Source: Mesorhizobium tamadayense
GTDB taxonomy: Bacteria > Pseudomonadota > Alphaproteobacteria > Rhizobiales > Rhizobiaceae
Direction: 5' to 3'
Assembly: GCF_003863365.1 (NCBI RefSeq)
Contig: NZ_RQXT01000004.1
Span: 1 to 64,000 of the forward strand
DNA: 64,000 nt
Shown here in pieces: positions 57,905 through 64,000 of this stretch (position 1 is the first letter of the stretch; the number at the start of each line of letters is the position of its first letter). The translations under genes were made by a program, and so were the position numbers. The notes below the pieces were generated by a model. The model searched no databases. It saw only the letters and a list, made by a program, of their open reading frames with translations, and was not told where the DNA came from.

Positions 57905-58482
57905 TATTCTTCCTCGTCGACTGCAGCAGGTTCTGGCCGGCGGACCGGCCGTTCCGACGGGTCGCGGCCGACCTCGTTCTTGAGCGTCATCAGGTCGATG
58001 AAGTGGTCGGCCTGGCGGCGCAGGTCGTCGGAGATCATCGGCGGCTGCGAAGACATGGTCGAGATGATCGAGACCTTGCGGCCGCGCCGCTGCAGCGCTT
58101 CGACCAGGGTGCGGAAGTCGCCGTCGCCGGAGAAGATGACATAGTGGTCGACGACATCGGCAAGCTCCAGAGCATCGACGGTCAGCTCGATGTCCATGTT
58201 GCCCTTGATCTTGCGGCGGCCGGTCGAGTCGGTGAACTCCTTGGCGGGCTTGGTCACCACCTTGAAGCCGTTGTAGTCCAGCCAGTCGATCAGTGGCCGG
58301 ATCGAGGAATACTCCTGATCCTCCACCAGCGCGGTGTAGTAATAGGCCCTGAGCAGGTAGCCGCGCTTCTGGAAGCTTGCCAGCAGCTTGCGGTAGTCGA
58401 TGTCGAAGCCCAGCGCCCGCGAGGTGGCGTAGAGATTGGCGCCGTCGATGAAAAGAGCGATCTTTTCACGAGGATCGAACAT
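57901..58482 (-). CDS. NYN-domain (LabA/DUF88) putative nuclease
   Basis: 193 residues. The PIN-like NYN domain occupies about 7-155 with its acidic positions: IALFIDGANLY near the start, DIELTVDALELA and IFSGDGDFRTLVEALQRRGRKV. The C-terminal tail is acidic (AVDEEEY). LabA/NYN proteins are Mg-dependent RNases or RNA-processing factors in several bacteria. It is translationally coupled to the UDGb gene downstream on the same strand. Confidence 0.85.
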   Translation of the reverse strand: MFDPREKIALFIDGANLYATSRALGFDIDYRKLLASFQKRGYLLRAYYYTALVEDQEYSSIRPLIDWLDYNGFKVVTKPAKEFTDSTGRRKIKGNMDIELTVDALELADVVDHYVIFSGDGDFRTLVEALQRRGRKVSIISTMSSQPPMISDDLRRQADHFIDLMTLKNEVGRDPSERPVRRPEPAAVDEEEY

Positions 58483-58778
58483 TGAAAAATATCCCTTTTC
58501 GAAAATGTCTGTCGTCTAAATGGGCGTGACGGGCAGGCCCGGTAATGGTCCCTCTTGCCGTCTCATTCGAGATAACGCCAGATTTATGGATATCCAAGGG
58601 CAGGGTGCGGATTGCAAGCAATTGTGATCGGCACTATGTGAACGCGGTAAAGTCCGGTTAATAAGCCGGGCAAGGGCCCGTGCTCCGCCGCTGCCGCCAA
58701 AAAGCTTGTATTTCCGTGGCGTCCGGGTTATGGAGCCCGCCTGTTTTCCATCAAATCCACGCATGAAAGGGGCAGTCC
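58483..58778. other. Divergent promoter region of NYN and rpoZ genes
   Basis: About 295 bp without a gene. The block 58660-58700 contains GC-rich partial dyads (AGCCGGGCAAGGGCCCGTGC). No named operator or RNA was recognised. Promoters for the NYN gene (minus) and rpoZ (plus) must lie here. Confidence 0.4.
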
Positions 58779-59177
58779 ATGGCCCGCGTAACCGTTGAAG
58801 ATTGCATCGACAAGGTCGACAACCGTTTCGAGCTCGTGCTGCTCGCCGGCCACCGTGCCCGCCAGATCAGCCAGGGCGCGCAGATCACCGTTCCTCGCGA
58901 CAATGACAAGAATCCCGTCATTGCGCTGCGCGAGATCGCCGAGGAGACGCTGTCGCCCGACGACCTCAAGGAAGATCTGATCCACTCGCTGCAGAAGCAT
59001 GTCGAGGTCGACGAGCCGGAGGCCGATGGTGAGGCGATTGCCGACCAGACCACCGCCACCGCTGCTGCCGAGACCGACGATGCCGAAGAGAACATCACCT
59101 TTGACCGGATGACCGAGGAAGACCTGCTCGCCGGCATCGAGGGTCTGGTGCCGCCGGAAAAGAGCGACGACTATTAA
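58779..59177 (+). CDS. rpoZ: RNA polymerase omega subunit
   Basis: 132 residues with GAAAGGGG upstream. The conserved omega core is at the N-terminus: [29 protein letters not shown] (as positions 1-29), then the [17 protein letters not shown] strand and helix. The acidic C-terminal extension ([20 protein letters not shown]) is usual for alphaproteobacteria. Omega aids assembly of beta-prime and forms part of the ppGpp site, and the gene is next to rsh as in many Rhizobiales. Confidence 0.95.
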   Translation: MARVTVEDCIDKVDNRFELVLLAGHRARQISQGAQITVPRDNDKNPVIALREIAEETLSPDDLKEDLIHSLQKHVEVDEPEADGEAIADQTTATAAAETDDAEENITFDRMTEEDLLAGIEGLVPPEKSDDY

Positions 59178-59348
59178 GAGCTTTTGATGATTCCACTCAG
59201 CCGGTCGCTGAGCGGATTCTGAAAAGCTCCAGAGGTGGCCTGGATCAAGCATCCGGCACTTCCGTCTCGTCAGTTTCGTGGCTATCTATGGGATGCGTCG
59301 CACATAGGTGCGGCGCATCAATCATTTCAGCACCGCGAGATCCCGCCC

Positions 59349-61577
59349 ATGATGCGTCAGTATGAGCTTGTCGAGCGCGTGCAGCGCTACAAGCCTGACG
59401 TCAACGAGGCGCTGCTCAACAAGGCGTATGTCTACGCCATGCAGAAGCATGGCCACCAGAAGCGCGCCTCGGGCGATCCCTATTTCTCGCATCCGCTGGA
59501 AGTCGCCGCCATCCTCACCGAGATGCATATGGACGAGGCGACCATCGCGGTTGCCCTTTTGCACGACACGATCGAGGACACGACCGCGACCCGGGCCGAG
59601 ATCGACGAGCTGTTCGGTCCTGAGATGGGCAAGCTGGTCGAGGGCCTGACCAAGCTGAAGAAGCTCGACCTCGTCTCCAAGAAGGCCGAGCAGGCCGAGA
59701 ACCTGCGCAAACTGCTGCTGGCGATCTCCGAGGACATTCGCGTTCTCCTGGTCAAGCTCGCCGACCGGCTGCACAACATGCGCACGCTCGACCATATGCC
59801 CGAGTCCAAGCGCCTGCGCATCGCCGAGGAGACGATGGACATCTATGCGCCGCTCGCCGGCCGCATGGGCATGCAGGGCATGCGCGAGGAGCTGGAGGAG
59901 ATCGCCTTCCGCTACATCAATCCGGAGGCCTATCGCGCCGTCACCGCGCGGCTGGCCGAAATCTTCGAGCGCAACAAGGGCGTGCTCGACGAGATCGAGA
60001 AGGCGCTGTCGGGTCTGTTCGAAAAGCATGCGATCAAAGCCAGCGTCAAAAGCCGGCAGAAGAAACCGTGGTCGGTGTTCCGCAAGATGGAGGCCAAGGC
60101 GCTTTCCTTCGAGCAGCTCTCCGACATCTTCGGCTTCCGTGTCGTCGTCGACACGGTCGAGGACTGCTACCGCGCGCTCGGCGCCATCCACACCACCTGG
60201 TCGATGGTGCCCGGCCGCTTCAAGGACTACATCTCGACGCCGAAGCAGAACGATTACCGCTCGATCCACACCACCATCGTCGGGCCGTCGAGGCAGCGCG
60301 TCGAATTGCAGATTCGCACCCGCGAGATGAACAAGATCGCCGAATACGGTGTCGCCGCGCATTCCATCTACAAGGACACAGGCGGCAAGGCGAACGGCGC
60401 CGCGCACGCGATCTCGAAGGAGACCAACGCCTACGCCTGGCTGCGCCGCACCATCGAGCAGCTGGCCGAGGGCGACAATCCCGAGGATTTCCTGGAAAAC
60501 ACCAAGCTGGAGCTGTTCCAGGACCAGGTGTTCTGCTTCACGCCCAAGGGCATGCTGATCGCGTTGCCGCGCGGCGCCACCCCAATCGACTTCGCTTATG
60601 CCGTCCACACCGATGTCGGCGACACCTGCGTCGGCGCAAAGGTCAACGGCCGCATCATGCCGCTGATGACGGAATTGAAGAACGGCGACGAGGTCGAGAT
60701 CATCCGCTCCAAGGCGCAGGTGCCGCCGGCCGCCTGGGAATCGGTCGTCGTCACCGGCAAGGCGCGCGCCGCCATCCGCCGCGCCACCAAGAACGCCATC
60801 CGCAAGCAATATTCCGGGCTCGGCGCCCGCATCCTGGAACGCGCCTTCGAGCGCGCCGGCAAGAGCTTTGCCAAGGAGAACCTGAAGCCCGTGCTGCACC
60901 GGCTGGCGCGCAAGGACATCGAGGACGTGCTGGCCTCCGTCGGGCGCGGCGAGCTGGCATCCACCGACGTCATGAAAGCCGTCTTCCCCGACTACAAGGA
61001 CGAGCGCGTCACGGTCGCTGCGCCCAAGCAGCGCGAGGAGGGCTGGTCGAAGATCCGCAACGCCGCCGGCATGCTGTTCCAGATGCCGGGCCGCGCGGCG
61101 CGCAAGGACAAGGACCAGCAGCGCGACGGCGCCGTGCCCATCCGCGGCGTGCGCGGCGACCTGCCGGTGCGCTTCGCGCCGGAAGGGGCGGTGCCAGGCG
61201 ACCGCATCGTCGGCATCATTCAGCCGGGAACCGGCATCACCATCTATCCGATCCAGTCGCCGGCCCTGCAGGCCTTCGACGACCAGCCCGAGCGCTGGAT
61301 CGACGTGCGCTGGGACATCGACGAGCGCACCAAGGAGCGCTTCCCGGCGCGAATCTCGGTCACCGCCATCAATGCGCCTGGATCGCTGGCCGACATCGCC
61401 CAGGTCGTCGCCCAGAATGACGCCAACATCCATACGCTGTCGATGGTGCGCACCGCGCCCGATTTCACCGAGATGCTGATAGACCTGGAGGTCTGGGACC
61501 TGAAGCATCTCAACCGGCTGCTGTCGCAGCTCAAGGACAATACCAGCGTCAGCGATGCGCGGCGCGTGAACGGTTAG
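59349..61577 (+). CDS. rsh: Bifunctional (p)ppGpp synthetase/hydrolase Rsh
   Basis: 742 residues from ATG 59349 (an earlier in-frame start at 59235 lacks family support). Domains in order: HD hydrolase (HPLEVAAIL and HDTIEDT, about 45-75), RelA synthetase (RFKDYISTPKQNDYRSIHTT, about 290-310), TGS (about 390-455) and C-terminal ACT (about 665-740). It makes and removes the stringent alarmone, tuning growth and symbiosis in rhizobia. Both HD and synthetase motifs are intact, so it should be bifunctional. It follows rpoZ and precedes pyrE. Confidence 0.95.
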   Translation: MMRQYELVERVQRYKPDVNEALLNKAYVYAMQKHGHQKRASGDPYFSHPLEVAAILTEMHMDEATIAVALLHDTIEDTTATRAEIDELFGPEMGKLVEGLTKLKKLDLVSKKAEQAENLRKLLLAISEDIRVLLVKLADRLHNMRTLDHMPESKRLRIAEETMDIYAPLAGRMGMQGMREELEEIAFRYINPEAYRAVTARLAEIFERNKGVLDEIEKALSGLFEKHAIKASVKSRQKKPWSVFRKMEAKALSFEQLSDIFGFRVVVDTVEDCYRALGAIHTTWSMVPGRFKDYISTPKQNDYRSIHTTIVGPSRQRVELQIRTREMNKIAEYGVAAHSIYKDTGGKANGAAHAISKETNAYAWLRRTIEQLAEGDNPEDFLENTKLELFQDQVFCFTPKGMLIALPRGATPIDFAYAVHTDVGDTCVGAKVNGRIMPLMTELKNGDEVEIIRSKAQVPPAAWESVVVTGKARAAIRRATKNAIRKQYSGLGARILERAFERAGKSFAKENLKPVLHRLARKDIEDVLASVGRGELASTDVMKAVFPDYKDERVTVAAPKQREEGWSKIRNAAGMLFQMPGRAARKDKDQQRDGAVPIRGVRGDLPVRFAPEGAVPGDRIVGIIQPGTGITIYPIQSPALQAFDDQPERWIDVRWDIDERTKERFPARISVTAINAPGSLADIAQVVAQNDANIHTLSMVRTAPDFTEMLIDLEVWDLKHLNRLLSQLKDNTSVSDARRVNG

Positions 61578-61604
61578 ATGATGAACGAGGAAATGGGGGA
61601 AGGG

Positions 61605-62183
61605 ATGAATACCGAAGAAGTGCTGGGCATATTCCGCGAGGCCGGCGCGGTTCTCGAAGGTCATTTCATCCTGACGTCGGGCCTGCGCAGTCCGGTCTTC
61701 CTGCAGAAGGCGCGCGTCTTCATGCATGCCGACAAAACCGAGCGCCTGTGCAAGGCGCTGGCCGGGAAGATTCGGGAAGGTGTGCCGGGCAGGATCGACT
61801 ATGTCGTCGGCCCGGCGATCGGCGGCCTGATCCCGGCTTACGAGACCTCGCGCCATCTCGGCGCCCCGGCGATCTGGGTCGAGCGGGAAGGGGGCGAGTT
61901 CAGGCTCCGCCGCTTCGAGATCGCCAAGGGATCGCGCGTCGTCGTCGTCGAGGACATCGTCACCACGGGTCTGTCGATCCGCGAGACCATCGACTGCTTG
62001 CGCGAGCTCGGCGCCGAGGTGGTGGCGGCCGCCTGCATCATCGACCGCTCGGCCGGCAAGACCGATGTCGGCGTGCCGCTCATCGCGCTCGCCGAATATG
62101 AGGTCCCGGCCTATCCGCCCGACCGCCTGCCGCCGGAACTTGCCGCCATCCCGGCCGTCAAGCCCGGAAGCCGCAACATCTGA
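61605..62183 (+). CDS. pyrE: Orotate phosphoribosyltransferase
   Basis: 192 residues from ATG 61605; the frame starts at 61578, but [10 protein letters not shown] is the family N-terminus. It has the PRPP loop [14 protein letters not shown] and the [15 protein letters not shown] segment, with [17 protein letters not shown] at the orotate side. It converts orotate and PRPP to OMP in pyrimidine synthesis. It follows rsh with a 27-bp gap. Confidence 0.93.
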   Translation: MNTEEVLGIFREAGAVLEGHFILTSGLRSPVFLQKARVFMHADKTERLCKALAGKIREGVPGRIDYVVGPAIGGLIPAYETSRHLGAPAIWVEREGGEFRLRRFEIAKGSRVVVVEDIVTTGLSIRETIDCLRELGAEVVAAACIIDRSAGKTDVGVPLIALAEYEVPAYPPDRLPPELAAIPAVKPGSRNI

Positions 62184-62231
62184 AGTCGCAATGCGCAAAA
62201 ACAACCACTTGAGCGTGCGGCTTGAATCTCT

Positions 62232-62639
62232 TTGTCAGCGCCGCGCATCGAGGCCGCGATGATCGCCGGCATCGATCATCTGGTGCTGACGGTCCGCTCG
62301 GTCGACGCGACCTGCGATTTCTACCAGCGCGTGCTCGGCCTGCGGCGGCTGGACGAGCCGAACCGACCGACCGCGCTTTTGTTCGGATCGCAGAAGATCA
62401 ATCTGCACGAGGCCGGCCGCACTTTCGAGCCCAAGGCAAAGGCGCCGACACCGGGATCCGGCGATTTCTGCCTCGTCGCGGCGGCGCCTCTTGCCGATAT
62501 TTGCGCCAGCCTCGCAGCCAACGGCGTGGCGATCGAAGTCGGTCCTGTCGAGCGCACCGGCGCCCGCGGCAGGATGACGTCGGTCTATTTCCGCGATCCC
62601 GACGACAATCTGGTCGAAGTCAGCGAGTATCCGGTTTAG
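62232..62639 (+). CDS. VOC-family (glyoxalase-like) protein
   Basis: 135 residues; the ATG at 62259 is a good alternative start. A single vicinal-oxygen-chelate domain: IDHLVLTVRSVDATCDFYQRVLG at the start, NLHEAGRTFEPKA, and FRDPDDNLVEVSEY at the end, with His and Glu that could bind a metal. Closely similar small proteins are annotated as virulence or biphenyl-dioxygenase-like; the substrate is unknown. Confidence 0.85.
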   Translation: MSAPRIEAAMIAGIDHLVLTVRSVDATCDFYQRVLGLRRLDEPNRPTALLFGSQKINLHEAGRTFEPKAKAPTPGSGDFCLVAAAPLADICASLAANGVAIEVGPVERTGARGRMTSVYFRDPDDNLVEVSEYPV

Positions 62640-62840
62640 AGCGGCCCTTTTCCTCAGTTTCGCCAGAATGGTGCTCTTGTTACCGTCTGCGGCAGACCAT
62701 CGCGGGCGCGTTTTATTGTTCCGCGGCCGAACCGTCGCTATATCAAAGTTTTGTTGCCTTCCTGCGCCCTCGAAGCGCAAGATATGTTGGCGCGACCCGG
62801 ATGGCAGGGAAGCGTGTGTTGGACCAGGAACCGAAACAGA

Positions 62841-63425
62841 GTGCTTTTTCGACGCCGAGAGCCTTATGGCCTCCTGGAGCGGGTGCGTACTTACCTATGG
62901 CCGCGCCGCTCGTTCTCGCGCTCTGTGCAGTATTTCTCCAAGCGCATCCTGCGGCTGAAGGCGACGCCCCATTCGGTGGCCGCCGGTGTTGCGGCGGGGG
63001 TTTTCGCCTCCTTCTTCCCGCTTGGCTTCCACTTCGTCATCGCAGCGGTGATCTGCTGGGTGATCGCCGGCAATATGGTGGCAGCAGCCCTCGCCGCGGT
63101 GTTCTTCGGCAATCCGCTGACCTTCCCGCTGCTCTGGGGCGCATCCTGGGAGACCGGCAAGCTCATCCTGTATGAGCGCCTGCCCAAGCATGGGCCGCCC
63201 GAGCATCTCGGCGAAATGATGCACACGCTTTCCTTTGCCAAGCTGTGGCATCCGGTGCTGGAGCCGATGCTCATCGGCGCTGTGCCGCTCGGCCTCGTCT
63301 TCGGGCTCGTCTTCTACGGTATAACCCGCTGGGGCATGACCGTGTTTCGTGAGCAGCGCAAAAAACGCATGGCCGAACGGGCCAAGAAGGCGCAAAAGGG
63401 CGGACGGGAAGTTCCCGCGGAATGA
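62841..63425 (+). CDS. DUF2062 membrane protein
   Basis: 194 residues from a GTG at 62841 (AGGAACCG upstream); the family N-terminus begins LFRRRE-like and supports this start over 62751. Two or three membrane helices (about 45-85 and 150-175) carry the family motif [24 protein letters not shown] and NPLTFPLLW. The C-terminus is strongly basic ([14 protein letters not shown]). DUF2062 proteins are inner-membrane proteins of unknown function, commonly next to acpS in rhizobia. The stop overlaps the acpS start by 4 bp. Confidence 0.85.
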   Translation: MLFRRREPYGLLERVRTYLWPRRSFSRSVQYFSKRILRLKATPHSVAAGVAAGVFASFFPLGFHFVIAAVICWVIAGNMVAAALAAVFFGNPLTFPLLWGASWETGKLILYERLPKHGPPEHLGEMMHTLSFAKLWHPVLEPMLIGAVPLGLVFGLVFYGITRWGMTVFREQRKKRMAERAKKAQKGGREVPAE

Positions 63426-63835
63426 TCATCGGCATCGGCAGCGACCTGATCGACATCAGACGCATCGAGAAGTCGCTGGAACGGCACGGCCAGCGCTTTA
63501 TCCAGCGCATCTACACCGAGGTCGAGCAGGCCAAGTCGGAAAAGCGCGCGGCCCGTGCCGCCTCTTACGCCAAGCGCTTCGCCGCCAAGGAGGCCTGCGC
63601 CAAGGCGCTGGGCAGCGGCATGGCCGAGGGCGTGTTCTGGCGCGACATGGGCGTGGTCAACCTGCCAAGCGGCGCGCCGACCATGGCGCTCACCGGCGGC
63701 GCTGCCGCCAGGCTGGAGAAAATCCTGCCCAAGGGCCACCGTGCGCTGATCCACCTCACCATCACCGACGATTTTCCGCTTGCTCAAGCCTTTGTGATCA
63801 TCGAGGCAGTGCCCGCCGAACAAGCGCCACATTGA
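63422..63835 (+). CDS. acpS: Holo-ACP synthase
   Basis: 137 residues, the family length. The start [16 protein letters not shown] gives the metal-binding Asp8, and [16 protein letters not shown] carries the conserved Glu and Lys. It transfers 4'-phosphopantetheine from CoA to acyl carrier protein for fatty-acid synthesis. It overlaps the DUF2062 gene by 4 bp and precedes lepB, a standard rhizobial order. Confidence 0.95.
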   Translation: MIIGIGSDLIDIRRIEKSLERHGQRFIQRIYTEVEQAKSEKRAARAASYAKRFAAKEACAKALGSGMAEGVFWRDMGVVNLPSGAPTMALTGGAAARLEKILPKGHRALIHLTITDDFPLAQAFVIIEAVPAEQAPH

Positions 63836-63915
63836 TTCCATCTGAGCACGGGCGGCATGACGTTGCCCAGCGCCCGCCGAGACTCTATACCAACCAACGC
63901 ACAATCGAGGACGAC

Positions 63916-64000
63916 ATGAGCGTGGCTGAAAAATCGCAGAAGAAATCCGGCGGGCTTGGGGAAACCTTCTCCGTCATCATCCAGGCTCTGCTGCTCGCGC
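63916..64000 (+). CDS. lepB: Signal peptidase I, N-terminal fragment (window edge)
   Basis: The first 28 residues, MSVAEKSQKKSGGLGETFSV and following, are a typical rhizobial LepB start: basic leader, then the first membrane helix begins (IIQALLLA). GAGGACGAC precedes the ATG. Signal peptidase I removes Sec and Tat signal peptides. The catalytic Ser/Lys lie beyond the window, so the call rests on the N-terminus and on the acpS-lepB gene order. Confidence 0.75.
   Translation, partial: MSVAEKSQKKSGGLGETFSVIIQALLLA

Noticed and set aside
59322..62204. A 960-residue minus-strand frame opposite rsh and pyrE
   Set aside because: It is the antisense of two fully conserved genes in GC-rich DNA. The translation is rich in Arg/Gly/His/Asp/Ala with no domain.

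Overview
This is about 64 kb of a GC-rich alphaproteobacterial chromosome, almost certainly from the Rhizobiales and most like Mesorhizobium or a close Phyllobacteriaceae relative. The evidence is gene order: feuN-feuP-feuQ beside the cytochrome c maturation set ccmIEFH (cycHJKL), degP, a two-component pair, glnE and a PleC-like kinase, then slt-dapA-smpB and rpoZ-rsh-pyrE-acpS-lepB. Several families of short palindromic repeats of the kind that litter rhizobial intergenic regions support this. No plasmid, phage or CRISPR locus is visible, and the window is mostly core chromosome with small accessory patches.

Layout. 1-3.1 kb: envelope two-component system FeuPQ with its probable small periplasmic inhibitor FeuN, then a lipoprotein. 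3.2-7.3 kb: ccmI-ccmE-ccmF-ccmH, preceded by a near-consensus FNR/FixK box. 7.4-9.4 kb: a lone ribbon-helix-helix antitoxin-like gene and the periplasmic protease DegP. 9.8-15.1 kb: an OmpR-type regulator, its sensor kinase and glnE. 15.3-17.7 kb: PleC-like PAS kinase. 17.8-22.0 kb: a LysR regulator divergent from an MFS exporter, an aldo/keto reductase and a Tat-exported flavodoxin. 22.0-34.1 kb: pepN, an EamA transporter, a frameshifted XRE regulator, a family 4 uracil-DNA glycosylase, ETF-ubiquinone oxidoreductase, a DUF922 protease, an EEP-family protein and AMP nucleosidase. 34.2-37.5 kb: two tiny membrane/secreted proteins, a DUF2147 protein, a Sel1-repeat protein and a branched-chain amino acid binding protein.

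37.5-44.4 kb is a leucine/isovalerate catabolic cluster on the minus strand (ivd, mccB, a macrodomain deacetylase, mccA, with a TetR gene upstream). A hicAB toxin-antitoxin pair is inserted in the opposite direction between ivd and mccB. 44.5-48.2 kb holds acylphosphatase, a MarR regulator with a small coding minisatellite, a HisC-like aminotransferase and a frameshifted TPR-sulfotransferase of lower GC. 48.8-51.5 kb holds a major porin, tRNA-Ser(GCU) and a decayed IS630 transposase. 51.5-64 kb returns to core genes: a hydrolase, lytic transglycosylase, dapA, smpB, a GH25 lysozyme-like protein, a family 5 uracil-DNA glycosylase overlapping a NYN-domain gene, rpoZ, rsh, pyrE, a VOC protein, a DUF2062 protein, acpS and the start of lepB.

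The most interesting items are contextual: the FNR/FixK box before the ccm operon; the macrodomain gene translationally coupled inside the leucine operon; hicAB placed antisense within that operon; the unannotated 50-residue protein at 34.5 kb; the family 4 glycosylase lacking two expected iron-sulfur cysteines; a duplicated ETF-QO 3' tail; and the interspersed repeat families, including one MITE-like element present in a long and a short form. I did not find a clearly novel multi-gene system. Three coding frames are broken by single-base shifts, so either local decay or sequence error should be considered.
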